Origin: Arthrobacter sp. StoSoilB5
GTDB lineage: Bacteria > Actinomycetota > Actinomycetes > Actinomycetales > Micrococcaceae
Direction: 5' to 3'
Assembly (NCBI RefSeq): GCF_019977235.1
Contig: NZ_AP024646.1
Span: 186,001 to 250,000 of the forward strand
Length of the DNA stretch: 64,000 nt
Part shown: piece by piece, positions 25,130 through 34,233 of the stretch
Layout: the number at the start of each line of letters is the position of its first letter
Position numbering within the stretch: position 1 is the stretch's first letter
The notes under the pieces: generated by a model
The model's database searches: none
The model's input: only the letters and a program-made list of their open reading frames with translations
Told to the model about the DNA's origin: nothing
Made by a program: the position numbers and the translations under genes

Positions 25130-26140
25130 CAGTGCGCTTGGGGACCCGGTTTCCACCCGGCCCACTGGTCCGTCAGGCAGTCCCGTTTCCGGGTCCAGCC
25201 TGAAGCTCAGGACGTCGTTGGAACCTTCATGCGCCACGAAGAGCCAGCCATCGCGGACCAAGTGGTGCCGAGGCCTATCGCCGCCGCTGGGCACGTCGGC
25301 CAAGGGCGTCAGCTCCGTGCCTTGGCCACCCACCTTCAGGACGCAGATCCGGTTTGAGCCACGCACGCCCACATAGACGAATCGACCGTCGGGCGACATC
25401 GCAATCTCGGCCGCGGAGTCGCCGTCGAACGCTTTATTCACGCTGGCGGGAACCATGGCGGTGAGTTCGTACACTCCCTGCGGTTCGGCCCTGACGACGG
25501 CAACCTCAATCGAGTATTCGGTGTCGATGAACACCGTTCCGCTCGGATGCCGCACCATGTGCCGCGGGCCGGAGCCCCTGGGCAGGATCACCTGGTGGTC
25601 GGGCAGCAGTCCCTGGCCTGGCTCGTAGCGCCAGACCCGAACAAGATCGTGCCCCAGGTCCGTGGTCATCACGCGACCATCGGGAAGCATGAGGCTGGAG
25701 TGTGCACGGCTGGGGCGGGGCTCGTCGGTGGGGCCGACCTGATGGGGGTCGACGGCGGCTTCCGCGCTGGTGCGCGAGGTCATAGCGCCGTCGTGGTCCA
25801 GTTCGTAGAGGATCACTTGGCCATCACCCCAGCAGGTGACCACAATGAAACGCCCTTGGGGATCCGCCGCGACGTGGCAAGCGGCCTCCCCTGCCGGCCA
25901 CGGTTGGCCCATTTCCTCCAGTTCAGCGGCGCCGCTGCGGCGGTAAGCCCGCACCATCTTGCCCTCCTCAGCCACGGCGTAGAGCACCGGGAGGGTTGGG
26001 TGGACGGCGAGGAAGGACGGCGAGTTCGCTGCGACAGCCAGGCCAAGGGAGGTCAACTCCCCATCCGCATCCACGTTAAGTGCGCCGATTCCTTCGCCAT
26101 TCCCGTTCCGGTCGGCCGTGTAGGATCCGGTCCAAATCAT
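25115..26140 (-). CDS. Lactonase-family beta-propeller protein (6-phosphogluconolactonase, YbhE type)
   Basis: A 341-aa seven-bladed propeller of the PF10282 lactonase family, likely hydrolysing a sugar lactone. Repeated blade motifs are visible (PSFLAVHPTLPVLYAV, HVAADPQGRFIVV, EIAMSPDGRFVYVG, RHHLVRDGWLFVAHEG). I chose the ATG giving MIWTGSYTADRNG, which matches the usual family N-terminus; an ATG at 26176 is also possible. It is the last gene of the aldo/keto reductase operon. A lactonase with reductases fits sugar or polyol oxidation. Confidence 0.85.
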   Translation of the reverse strand: MIWTGSYTADRNGNGEGIGALNVDADGELTSLGLAVAANSPSFLAVHPTLPVLYAVAEEGKMVRAYRRSGAAELEEMGQPWPAGEAACHVAADPQGRFIVVTCWGDGQVILYELDHDGAMTSRTSAEAAVDPHQVGPTDEPRPSRAHSSLMLPDGRVMTTDLGHDLVRVWRYEPGQGLLPDHQVILPRGSGPRHMVRHPSGTVFIDTEYSIEVAVVRAEPQGVYELTAMVPASVNKAFDGDSAAEIAMSPDGRFVYVGVRGSNRICVLKVGGQGTELTPLADVPSGGDRPRHHLVRDGWLFVAHEGSNDVLSFRLDPETGLPDGPVGRVETGSPSALVPAA

Positions 26141-26179
26141 TCCAGTACCAGTTGCTTCCAAGCGTTGTTCCCCCATTCC

Positions 26180-27010
26180 TTAGTGTCCCTGTACGTCCGA
26201 GTCGACGCCGGCATCAGGCCCGGAGTCGAGGGTCTGCAACCTTAGGAGATCGTCCTGGTCCAGTTCGAAGTCGAAGACATCAAGGTTCTCCTGCATACGC
26301 TGCGGATTTGAAGTCTTGGGGATGGCCACCAGGCCCTGCTGGACGTGCCAGCGGAGAACCACCTGGCCGGGGGACTTTCCATACTTGTTGCCGATTCCTG
26401 CCAGTACGGGTGCATTAAGGAGATCGCTGCTGGCGCCCAAGGGACTGTAGGACTCCGTGACAATGCCGTGCTGCCTATTGAATGCGATGGCAACGGGGCG
26501 GGGGATGGAGGGACTGACCTGGATCTGGTTGACAGCCGGCACGACGTCCGTTTCCCGGAACAGGCGTTCCAGGTGCGCTGGCTTGAAATTGGAAACGCCG
26601 ATGGAACGTACCTTGCCCGAGGCCTGCAGTTCCTCGAAGGTCTTCCACGTGGAGACGAACTCGTCGCGGCGGGGGAGTGGCCAGTGGATCAGCAGCAGGT
26701 CAACGTAGTCCAGCCCCAGGCGTTGCAGCGAGCCATCGAGCCCCGCCACCGCCTTGCCCGAGCCTTGGAACTCACCGTCGAGCTTGGTAGTAATGAAGAG
26801 CTCGCCCCGGTCCACACCGCAGGCGCGGATACCGTTGCCGACTCCCTTCTCATTCCCGTATTTGACCGCCGTATCAATGTGCCGGTAGCCGCAGGAAACA
26901 GCCTCCACCACGGCATCGGCAACCTGGGCATCATCCAGGGGCCACGTACCCAAGCCCAGTTGCGGGATCTTGTAGCCGTCGTTGAGTTCGATGAGCGGGG
27001 CAGGTGTCAT
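26180..27010 (-). CDS. Aldo/keto reductase (2,5-diketo-D-gluconate reductase type)
   Basis: A 276-aa NADPH-dependent TIM-barrel reductase. It has the family pattern GYRHIDTAVKYGNEKGVGNG (Asp and Tyr of the tetrad), Lys in TTKLDGEFQG, His in LLIHWPLP, and the cofactor segment IPKTSNPQRMQENL. GAGGAG nine bases before ATG 27010 decides the start; 22 codons upstream are not family-like. It is fourth in the leftward operon and a paralogue of the gene at 29116. Confidence 0.92.
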   Translation of the reverse strand: MTPAPLIELNDGYKIPQLGLGTWPLDDAQVADAVVEAVSCGYRHIDTAVKYGNEKGVGNGIRACGVDRGELFITTKLDGEFQGSGKAVAGLDGSLQRLGLDYVDLLLIHWPLPRRDEFVSTWKTFEELQASGKVRSIGVSNFKPAHLERLFRETDVVPAVNQIQVSPSIPRPVAIAFNRQHGIVTESYSPLGASSDLLNAPVLAGIGNKYGKSPGQVVLRWHVQQGLVAIPKTSNPQRMQENLDVFDFELDQDDLLRLQTLDSGPDAGVDSDVQGH

Positions 27011-27093
27011 GGGCTTGATCTCCTCTATTCCATGAAACTCGACGGGCGGGTCTCTTTGCTGTTCTACGCTGGCCATTGACTGCTTGGCAACAG

Positions 27094-28112
27094 CTACCGC
27101 CGCGACCAGTCGTAGAGCCGATCGCTCAACTCCATGAAGTCTTCCGCCAGCACCTGCAGTCCGGGATGCTGATCGTGCCAGTCCACGATTTCCCTCGCAC
27201 CGTCGGCGAACGGGATGGTTGCCGTGAAGTCGGGCACGAGTGCCTTGATCTTGGAGTTATCGAACACTACCGAGTGTGGTCGCCCAGGAGGTTGGGGCCG
27301 AGTTCTTTGTGATGGGCGGCAATGGTCTCGGAGGAAACATGAAACAGCTCCGGATCAGGAACTCCGGCTGCCCGGGCGAATAGGCGGTAGATCTGGTTCC
27401 ACGGCAGAAACTCGTCCGAGGTGATGGTGTAGCTCTCTCCGACAGCCTGCGGCCGTCCCAGGATCCCAACGAAAGCCTTGGCGAAATCGCGGCTATGGGT
27501 CAGTGTCCAGAGCGAGGTCCCGTCCCCATGAACCAGCACCGGCATTCCCGCACGCATACGGTGGATGTCGGTCCAACCTCCCACCATGGCGATCTTGGTC
27601 CGGTCGTAGGTGTGGGATGGCCGGACCACCGTCACAGGGAAGTCCTGCTCCCGGTATGCCTCAAACAGCAACTCCTCGCAGGCAATCTTGTCCTGCGAGT
27701 ACTTCCAAAACGGATTCTTCAGCGGAGTCGATTCCCTGATGGGCAGGGTTGTGGGTGGCTTTTGGTACGCCGACGCGGAACTGATGAAAACGTACTGGCC
27801 GGTCCTTCCCTGGAACAGCTCCAAGCCCGCCCGCGCGTGATCCGGGGTGAACGAGATGAAGTCCGCGACGGCGTCGTACTCCCTTCCGCGAACCACCTCC
27901 CGCACAGCCCCGCTGTCCCGGATGTCTGCATGCAGTACCTCGGCGCCCTCGGGAACCGGCCGCCCGGCTGACCGTCCCCTGTTGAGGATGGTCAGCCGGT
28001 GGCCCAGGGCGACGGCGCGTTCAGCCGCCGCCGCACTGATGACCCCGGTCCCGCCGATGAACAGTATGTTCCGCGGCGAGACGGTGTCCGCTTGTGGGAG
28101 GAGGCTGCTCAC
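27094..28112 (-). pseudogene. NAD-dependent epimerase/dehydratase-type SDR, frameshifted near the C-terminus
   Basis: An extended-SDR protein starting at GTG 28112, which overlaps the stop of the preceding reductase (GTGA). N-terminal Rossmann motif FIGGTGVISAAAAERA, then FISSASAYQK and SQDK (Tyr/Lys region). The main frame stops at 27267 just after LGPNLLGD; family-like sequence resumes in another frame (HSVVFDNSKIKALVPDF and on to SDRLYDWSRR, stop at 27094). One lost base (or two gained) near 27280 explains this. The protein made would lack about 60 residues. A sequencing error is possible. Confidence 0.8.
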
Positions 28113-29080
28113 CAGGCGTAGTCCTCCGGGGCGGGGCGGTGTCCCGGGAAAATGTCGTCCAGCCGCTTGAGGGCATCCTCGTTGAGGGTTACATCCAGGG
28201 CGCGGATTGCAGCATCCAATTGCTCCTGCGTGCGCGGTCCAACGATCGGCGCCGTCACGGCAGGCTGATGAAGAAGCCAAGCCAAGGCGACATCGCCGGG
28301 TTTCTGCCCGAGTTCGTCCGCAAAATCCTCGTACTGACGGATCTGGTCCTCATGCTTGCGCAGCGTCTCCAGCGCACGGCCTTCCGTGCGGCGGACGCCC
28401 TGCTCCTCCTTCTTCAGCACCCCACCCAGCAAACCGCCCTGCAGGGGAGACCAAGGGATCAAGCCGAGTCCGTACTGCTGCGCGGCGGGAATGACTTCAA
28501 GCTCCAGTTCGCGCCGGAAGAGGTTATAGATGGACTGCTCGCTGACCAAGCCCGTGTAATTGCGCCTGCGGGCGGCTTCCTGGGCCTGGGCGATGTGCCA
28601 GCCCGCAAAATTGCTGCTTCCCGAATACAGGATCTTGCCCTGCTGCACGGCCACCTCAATCGCCTGCCAGATCTCATCCCACGGCGTCTGGCGGTCGATG
28701 TGATGGAACTGGTAGATGTCGATGTAGTCCGTCTGCAACCGCTTCAGGCTGGCGTCCAGGGCACGACGGATGTTCAGGGCGGAGAGCTTGGACTCATTGG
28801 GACGATCCGTCATGGTCCCGTACAGCTTGGTGGCCAACACCGTCCGTTCCCGGCGCTCGCCGCCCTTTGCGAACCAGCGCCCGATGATTTCCTCGGTCCA
28901 GCCCCGGTGACCCGAGCCGCCGTAGACGTTGGCGGTATCGAAGAAGTTAATGCCGGAATCCAGCGCGGAATCCATGATTGAGTGCGCGGTGGCCTCGTCA
29001 GTCTGCGGGCCGAAGTTCATGGTGCCCAGGCAGAGACGGGAGACTTTAAGGCCGGAACGGCCAAGGTGGGTGTACTGCAT
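28109..29080 (-). CDS. Aldo/keto reductase (YajO/Tas-like, AKR family)
   Basis: A 323-aa TIM-barrel oxidoreductase. N-terminus HLGRSGLKVSRLCLGTMNFG, catalytic Asp and Tyr in FFDTANVYGGSGH, Lys in ATKLYGTM, His in IYQFHHIDRQTPW, and C-terminal IVGPRTQEQLDAA for NADP binding. Second gene of the operon, 35 bases after the one at 29116, overlapping the epimerase GTG start. Substrate unknown. Confidence 0.92.
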   Translation of the reverse strand: MQYTHLGRSGLKVSRLCLGTMNFGPQTDEATAHSIMDSALDSGINFFDTANVYGGSGHRGWTEEIIGRWFAKGGERRERTVLATKLYGTMTDRPNESKLSALNIRRALDASLKRLQTDYIDIYQFHHIDRQTPWDEIWQAIEVAVQQGKILYSGSSNFAGWHIAQAQEAARRRNYTGLVSEQSIYNLFRRELELEVIPAAQQYGLGLIPWSPLQGGLLGGVLKKEEQGVRRTEGRALETLRKHEDQIRQYEDFADELGQKPGDVALAWLLHQPAVTAPIVGPRTQEQLDAAIRALDVTLNEDALKRLDDIFPGHRPAPEDYAW

Positions 29081-29094
29081 GTTCTTGTCCTTTG

Positions 29095-29128
29095 TTTAGA
29101 ACTGCGTAGGGGTATTTAGAACTGCGTA
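29095..29128. repeat. 20-bp tandem duplication at a gene end
   Basis: TTTAGAACTGCGTA is present at 29095-29108 and 29115-29128. The second copy is the 3' end and stop codon of the reductase gene at 29116, duplicated directly downstream of it. Confidence 0.85.
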
Positions 29129-29937
29129 AAAGCCGCGACGGCGGGATCGGAACCTATGCGCGCTCCGGCCTCCAGTGCCGTGATGGCGGCCAGTTCGGAT
29201 TGGGTGAGGGTGAGGTCGGCGGCTGCGAGGTTTTCGCGCATCCTGGCTGAGTCCGCGGACTTGGGGATCACGATTGTTCCCTGTGCGAGGTGCCAGGCCA
29301 GGATCACCTGTGCTGGGGTGGTTTCATGTGCCGCAGCCACCAGGGCCACCACCTCGGCGTTCAGGTCCTTGCCCTGTCCCAGGGGGCTGTAGGCCTCCAC
29401 GGCGATGCTGAGATCGCGGCACTTGTTTGCCAGATCGCCCTGTTGGTACGTGGGGTGAAGCTCGATCTGGTTGACGGCCGGCACTATGTCCGCTTCCCGC
29501 AGCAAGGTATCCAGGTGGTCCGCAAGGAAGTTGGAAACGCCGATGGCCCGGATCTGCTTGTCCTGGTAGAGCTTCTCCATCTCCTTCCAAGCCTGGGTGT
29601 ACAGCCCCTGCGAAGGGACGGGCCAGTGGATCAGGTACAGGTCCACTGCTTCCAGGCCAAGTGCGTCGCGGCTGCGCTGGAAAGCATCGTAGGCCTCGCC
29701 TTGCTCGCCGTTCCGGAGCTTGGTGGTAATGAAAAGGTCTTCCCTGGGAAGGCCCGAAGCGGCGATGGCTGCGCCCACACCTGCCTCGTTACGGTAGGCG
29801 GCCGCGGTATCGATGTGCCGGTAGCCTGCCTCCAGAGCGTCCTCCACCACCTTCTGTGTTTCTTCCGGAGGCACCTGGAAAACGCCGAATCCGAGCTGGG
29901 GAATGGTGACGCCGTTGTTTAGGGTCAGCTCTGGCAT
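29116..29937 (-). CDS. Aldo/keto reductase (2,5-diketo-D-gluconate reductase type)
   Basis: A 273-aa paralogue of the gene at 26180. It contains NNGVTIPQLGFGVFQVPPEE, GYRHIDTAAAYRNE (catalytic Asp and Tyr), FITTKLRNGEQG (Lys), LIHWPVPSQ (His) and IPKSADSARMRENL (NADPH). AAGGAGACCTC upstream supports the start. It is the first gene of a five-gene leftward unit ending at 25115 and divergent from the MmyB-type regulator. Confidence 0.93.
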   Translation of the reverse strand: MPELTLNNGVTIPQLGFGVFQVPPEETQKVVEDALEAGYRHIDTAAAYRNEAGVGAAIAASGLPREDLFITTKLRNGEQGEAYDAFQRSRDALGLEAVDLYLIHWPVPSQGLYTQAWKEMEKLYQDKQIRAIGVSNFLADHLDTLLREADIVPAVNQIELHPTYQQGDLANKCRDLSIAVEAYSPLGQGKDLNAEVVALVAAAHETTPAQVILAWHLAQGTIVIPKSADSARMRENLAAADLTLTQSELAAITALEAGARIGSDPAVAAFTQF

Positions 29938-30169
29938 GAGGTCTCCTTAGAGGTAGATATTTCTGGGCCTGGCCGCTGCTTCCTGTGGGTTCGGCTGTGT
30001 GCGCCGGTTGCCAGAAAGCGTTTTCGGGAGGCTCTGTACTGAGCCTATTCAGTTTTCGTGGCAGAGTCAGCAATCCAGCCTGATCCTGTTTTTCCTAGGT
30101 CTGATAGTCCTACCCAAAATGGTGGGTCTGCTCTGGTCCTGCCGGCTGCGATAACGGCAGAATGGACGA

Positions 30170-31054
30170 ATGGGTCAAAGTGCCGAGTTCGGAAAATTCC
30201 TCAAAGTCATGCGTGCCCGCCTCTCGCCCGAGGACGCCGGGGCTCCGGACTCCAGCGGCTCCCGCAGGGTTCCGGGCCTCCGCCGCGAAGAGGTGGCGAG
30301 GCTATCCGGCGTGAGCACCGACTACTACACGCGCCTGGAGCAAGGCCGGAACATCCACCCCTCCAAGGCTGTCCTGGAGTCTGTAGCAAGGGCACTGCGC
30401 CTGGACGCGGGGGAGCAGGCACACATGATGGACCTTCTGGAGCACTGCGCCAGCTCGGCCGGTAATCCCGGCCCAGCCCAAAAGGTGCGCCCTGCCTTGC
30501 GGCAGCTGCTGGACGCCGTCGGGGATGTTCCGGCGATGGTCCTGGGACGACGCGCAGACGTATTGGCCGGAAACCGGATGGCGCACCTGCTTTTCACGGA
30601 CTTCCCATCACTGCCCGCCGCTGAACGGAACCTCACCCGGTGGATCATTCTGGATCCTGCAGCCAAGGACCTTTTCAGGGACTGGAAGACCGTTGCCGCC
30701 GAGGCAGTGGGGGCATTGCGGATGGATGTCGGCCGGCACCCCAACGATCCCCAGACCAACCAGCTCGTGGGCGAACTAGCGGTGCACAGTGAGCATTTCC
30801 GCCAATGGTGGGCCGGGCACCGGGTGGCCTCGCGCTCAGCCGGCACAGTGAGGTTGCACCACGCGATTGTCGGTGACCTCGAATTGAACTTTGAGACGCT
30901 GAGTCTCCCGGACGATCCCGACCAGCTCCTGCGGGTGTATTCCGCAAAGGTGGGCTCGGCGTCGTCGGACGCCCTGACGCTGCTCAGCAGCTTTGGGGAG
31001 GTTGGCGCTGAGCCTGTTTCTGCACCCGAACCTGCCCGCCGGGATGACAGTTAA
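30170..31054 (+). CDS. Helix-turn-helix regulator with MmyB-like ligand-binding domain
   Basis: A 294-aa transcription factor: XRE-type HTH at about residues 25-90 (RRVPGLRREEVARLSGVSTD, YYTRLEQGRNIHPS) and an MmyB-like sensor from about 105 (PAMVLGRRADVLAGNRMAHL through TVRLHHAIVGDLELNFETLS), typical of actinobacterial regulators next to oxidoreductases. It is divergent from the reductase operon across 232 bases, its probable target. The stop codon lies inside a 22-bp inverted repeat. Confidence 0.9.
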   Translation: MGQSAEFGKFLKVMRARLSPEDAGAPDSSGSRRVPGLRREEVARLSGVSTDYYTRLEQGRNIHPSKAVLESVARALRLDAGEQAHMMDLLEHCASSAGNPGPAQKVRPALRQLLDAVGDVPAMVLGRRADVLAGNRMAHLLFTDFPSLPAAERNLTRWIILDPAAKDLFRDWKTVAAEAVGALRMDVGRHPNDPQTNQLVGELAVHSEHFRQWWAGHRVASRSAGTVRLHHAIVGDLELNFETLSLPDDPDQLLRVYSAKVGSASSDALTLLSSFGEVGAEPVSAPEPARRDDS

Positions 31055-31096
31055 CGCCCATATTTTTGGGAAACATGGGCGTTAACTGTCATCCCG
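31040..31096. terminator. 22-bp perfect inverted repeat overlapping a stop codon
   Basis: Arms 31040-31061 and 31075-31096 are perfectly complementary (core GATGACAGTTAACGCCCAT) with a 13-base loop. The left arm contains the last codons and TAA of the MmyB-type regulator; the right arm ends eight bases before the dodecin stop. Probably a bidirectional terminator between convergent genes. Confidence 0.8.
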
Positions 31097-31104
31097 CGGA
31101 GGGA

Positions 31105-31314
31105 TTAGCGCTCCAAACGGAAGCCAAGCTTGATGGTTACCTGCCAATCGGCAATTGCGCCGTCCTCCAGGTGGCCGCGGATCTCCTTCACCTCGAACCA
31201 GTCGAGGTTACGCAAGGTCTGGGCGGCTGCGGCGATGCCATTCCTGACGGCCGCATCGACGCCCTCGGAAGAAGTGCCAACAATTTCGGAAACGCTATAT
31301 GTGTGGTCAGCCAT
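31105..31314 (-). CDS. Dodecin (flavin-binding)
   Basis: A 69-aa dodecin, a small hollow-sphere dodecamer that stores or buffers flavins in the cytoplasm. The sequence has the typical pattern YSVSEIVGTSSEGVDAAVRN, a central LDWFEVKEIRGHLED with the flavin-stacking Trp, and WQVTIKLGFRLE. GAGGAGCACC precedes ATG 31314. It is a single gene. Confidence 0.93.
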   Translation of the reverse strand: MADHTYSVSEIVGTSSEGVDAAVRNGIAAAAQTLRNLDWFEVKEIRGHLEDGAIADWQVTIKLGFRLER

Positions 31315-31421
31315 GGTGCTCCTCATCATCGTCCCTGAATCTTGAAAATGCTGGCCCGCTCGGCAGGCCGTTCATGCAGACTAGCCCACGGACGTCCGTG
31401 CGGGCCAGAGGTCCGGCGGGC

Positions 31422-31906
31422 TCAGCTTTCGCGCCATTCATTGCCCGTGATGTGCGATCCCGCATGCGGTCCCATCTGGAGCATTCCACCGTCCACAGGC
31501 CACGAGGCGCCAGTGACGTAGCTGGAATCCGGGGAAGCCAGGAAAGCGATAACCGCCGCAATTTCGCGTGCGTCACCGGGACGGCCAAGCGGCACGCCCG
31601 GCCGTTCCTTCTGCCTTGGGTCCTCGTCCGTTTGCCCCGTCATGGGTGTTGCGATCTCGCCGGGCGCAACGTTGTTGGCAGTAATGCCGAACTCCGCGAG
31701 CTCCAGCGCCATGGTCTTGATGAGCCCGCCAAGCCCGTGCTTCGAGGCGTCGTAGGCAGAGGCTCCAACGCGCGGCTGGAACTCGTGGACGCTGGTGACA
31801 GCGATGATGCGTCCGCCGCGGCCAGCGCAACGGCCGTGGCGCGGCCTATGCCTGAGTCTGATCCTGTGACGATGGCGGTTTGCGGGGAAAACGATGCATC
31901 GCTCAT
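31422..31906 (-). pseudogene. Internally deleted short-chain dehydrogenase
   Basis: Start at ATG 31906: ASFSPQTAIVTGSDSGIGRA is an intact SDR N-terminus. After about 28 residues the frame changes and the downstream part of an SDR follows: GRIIAVTSVHEFQPRVGASA, YDASKHGLGGLIKTMALELA (catalytic YxxxK) and YVTGASWPVDGGMLQMG to the end. Around 90 to 100 residues (cofactor and NNAG region) are missing, so no functional enzyme is expected. Probably a glucose-dehydrogenase-like SDR originally. Confidence 0.85.
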
Positions 31907-32079
31907 GTCCTTGCCTTTCGGTCGCGTGGTGGTTCCGACGACTAATCCCTACCCGGACACACCCGACCGTAAACACCTGGCGGGAAGATGCCCGTTCTTC
32001 CCGCATCCCCGCGGCAGATCATTAGGGCGTGTAGATTCTTAGCTGCAGCACCAGTGAATTCCCACAACCAGGAGTACTC

Positions 32080-32511
32080 ATGTCAGAAGTTATTGTTGTC
32101 GGCGTTGACAGCAGCGAAACGGCCAAACGCGCAGCAGTGGCAGCAGCGAAGCTCGCCACAGCCCTTGGCGCCGAGCTGCACGTCATCAGCGGGTTCTCCG
32201 ATGACCGCATTGAAGAATTTGGCAGTGGCAGCGACCGCATCACGGTTTCTTCGGCGGACTCTGCAGAATACGTAGCCCGTAAGGTCTCTGAGGAACTTGA
32301 TGTTCCCAGCGGTAACATCAAGTACTTCGCAGCCCGTGGTACGCCAGCCAACGCGCTCATCAACTACGCCGAGACCAACAACGCCTCGTTGATCGTTGTG
32401 GGCAACAAGCGGATGAAGGGCATTGGCCGTGTTCTGGGCAGCATCGCCAACAGCGTGGCACATGGCGCTCCGTGCGACGTCTACATCGTGAACACGGACG
32501 TGGACGCGTAG
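32080..32511 (+). CDS. Universal stress protein (UspA family)
   Basis: A 143-aa single-domain Usp. ATP-binding-type motif near the C-terminus is present: VVGNKRMKGIGRVLGSIANS, the G-2x-G-9x-G(S/T) pattern. N-terminus EVIVVGVDSSETAKRAAVAA. A monocistronic cytoplasmic stress protein, ending at a long hairpin. Confidence 0.93.
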   Translation: MSEVIVVGVDSSETAKRAAVAAAKLATALGAELHVISGFSDDRIEEFGSGSDRITVSSADSAEYVARKVSEELDVPSGNIKYFAARGTPANALINYAETNNASLIVVGNKRMKGIGRVLGSIANSVAHGAPCDVYIVNTDVDA

Positions 32512-32526
32512 CCCCTCCCATGTAGA

Positions 32527-32572
32527 GGACAGCACTTGTCGCTCTGAGCACGCGTAGCGACAAGTGCTGTCC
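32527..32572. terminator. 17-bp hairpin between uspA and the GntR gene
   Basis: GGACAGCACTTGTCGCT (32527-32543) is perfectly complementary to 32556-32572, with a 12-base loop. It lies between converging stop codons and lacks a T-tract. Confidence 0.75.
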
Positions 32573-32573
32573 C

Positions 32574-33284
32574 TCAGTTGGGTTTCGCCTCCAGGACGTA
32601 CGTCTTCAGGTCGTCCAAGGTTTGCTGCATGTGGGCGTCCATGGCCAGCCGTGCCTCCTGTGGATTCCGTGACTCCAGGGCCGCCGCGATCTTCCGGTGA
32701 TGGCCGATTGCGTGCTCCTGGATTTCCGGGAATGCCGAGGTCTGGGCGCGGCGGGCCTCGAGCACGCGGTGCAGCGGCTCGAACAGCACGGCTACGAAGA
32801 CGTTGCCGGAGGCGTGGAGGATGACATCGTGGAAGGCAAGATCGGCTTCCACAAAGGCGGCAACGTCATTAACTTCGTGGGCCGAGTGCATTTTTTCCAC
32901 GTGTTCTTTGAGCGTTATCAGCTCGTCGTCCGAGATGCGTTCCGCGGCGAGTTCACAAGCGCCCGTCTCGAGCATGCGGCGTAGCTCGATTAGCTGCACG
33001 GCGGCAGCCGCGTCTTTGGTTCCTTCGGATGCCGCACGCAGGACGGCCTCCAGGGATGCCCACTGGTTCAGGGGGTTAACGAACGTACCGCGGCCGCGTT
33101 CCACGCTGAGGATCCGCTGGGCCTCAAGTGTTTTCATGGCTTCGCGCACGGTCATGCGGCTCACCTCGTGCCGGGCGCTGAGCTCCAGTTCGCCCGGGAC
33201 AATCGTTCCTGGCGGAAATTCGCCCGCGATGATCCGATCCAGCAGCTCATCAGCAACTACGCCGACCAGCGACTTGCGTGCCAT
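32574..33284 (-). CDS. GntR-family regulator (FadR/FCD subfamily)
   Basis: A 236-aa repressor. Winged HTH at about residues 5-70 (DRIIAGEFPPGTIVPGELEL, SRMTVREAMKTLEAQRILSV) and an all-helical FCD effector domain from about 85 (RRMLETGACELAA, DLAFHDVILHASGN with the metal-binding Asp and His). ATG 33284 is used; the extra 39 codons upstream lack domain sequence. It probably controls the adjacent hydrolase and the divergent sugar-acid operon through the TGT..ACA-type operator at 34234. Confidence 0.92.
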   Translation of the reverse strand: MARKSLVGVVADELLDRIIAGEFPPGTIVPGELELSARHEVSRMTVREAMKTLEAQRILSVERGRGTFVNPLNQWASLEAVLRAASEGTKDAAAAVQLIELRRMLETGACELAAERISDDELITLKEHVEKMHSAHEVNDVAAFVEADLAFHDVILHASGNVFVAVLFEPLHRVLEARRAQTSAFPEIQEHAIGHHRKIAAALESRNPQEARLAMDAHMQQTLDDLKTYVLEAKPN

Positions 33285-33355
33285 GTATCCCCATTTCCTG
33301 TATTTCAGACCGTCCGGTGCCTCGTGGATGTTTTCCTTCAGGCACAGATGGTTGC

Positions 33356-33367
33356 CAGACATCTTAC
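33356..33367. promoter_or_regulatory. Putative GntR operator half-site
   Basis: CAGACATCTTAC shares GACATCTTAC with the dyad at 34234-34256 and lies in the 80-bp gap upstream of the gntR gene, suggesting autoregulation. Confidence 0.4.
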
Positions 33368-34167
33368 GCTGGCGGTGGCCAGCTCTCTTTCCAAAATTCA
33401 TGCAACGTCTTGGCGCATTCGTCTGGCTGCTCCCAGTGGACGTTGTGTCCGGCGTTGGGAATCGCCTTCAAGCTCCGCGTTGGACTGGCCTCCACGAACG
33501 CGGTCATCTGCTCGAGGGACCGCACGCGGTCCCCGGTTCCGGCCAGCACCAGCAGCGGCGCATGGACACGCGCGGGTACTGAAGGTTCGACGCCGGTGGT
33601 AGCCGCCCAGGCGCTGGCGGCCAGGATCGGGAACGGCGTATCGAACCCTTTGCTGAGCCGCTCCATGTCTTCCGCGGACAGTTGCCCGTACCAGGCGTTC
33701 ATGAGCTTCAGCTTGGTATCGGCGTCGAAGAATCCCTGCTCCAACTGTGACAGCAGGAGGTTCTTGAAGGCCTCGTTCGGTGGCGCCGGAACCATTCCTA
33801 CCAGCGTCACTGTTGCCACTAGTCCTGGATGCTTTGCTGCCAGGGTCAGTGAGACGCTGCCGCCCATGGAGTGCCCCACCACGTGCACCGGACCGTCAGT
33901 CCGCGCCTGAACTGCGGCGGCCACGGAAGCGGCAGCAGAGTCCAGCGTCCACTCGAAGTCCGTCGGCAGTTGCTCGCCTGGGTGGTACCCCGGGAGGTCG
34001 AGGATCCAAACTTCGCGTCCGGCGTCGAGCAGTAACTTCGCTAACGGCTGCCAGTACACGGATCCCGAAGCCCAGCCGTGGATGAGCACGGCTGGAAGCT
34101 GATCGCCGGCAGTGTCCGCGGGTGACCGAACGTCTATGAAAGGGATCGGAACCACGCTGTTAGCCAT
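33364..34167 (-). CDS. Alpha/beta hydrolase
   Basis: A 267-aa alpha/beta hydrolase. Nucleophile Ser100 in GHSMGGS, oxyanion-hole LIHGWASGS, acid in LAGTGDRVRS and His in AGHNVHWEQP. It is transcribed toward gntR and is divergent from the DUF1537 kinase operon, across 131 bases that hold the palindromic operator. Could be a lactonase or esterase feeding a sugar acid to the pathway; not demonstrated. Confidence 0.88.
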   Translation of the reverse strand: MANSVVPIPFIDVRSPADTAGDQLPAVLIHGWASGSVYWQPLAKLLLDAGREVWILDLPGYHPGEQLPTDFEWTLDSAAASVAAAVQARTDGPVHVVGHSMGGSVSLTLAAKHPGLVATVTLVGMVPAPPNEAFKNLLLSQLEQGFFDADTKLKLMNAWYGQLSAEDMERLSKGFDTPFPILAASAWAATTGVEPSVPARVHAPLLVLAGTGDRVRSLEQMTAFVEASPTRSLKAIPNAGHNVHWEQPDECAKTLHEFWKESWPPPA

Positions 34168-34233
34168 GCGTCCAGCCTAGTGACGCGGGCCACCTTGCGC
34201 GGTGAAGAGGAGTGTGTCACACTGGCAATCAAA

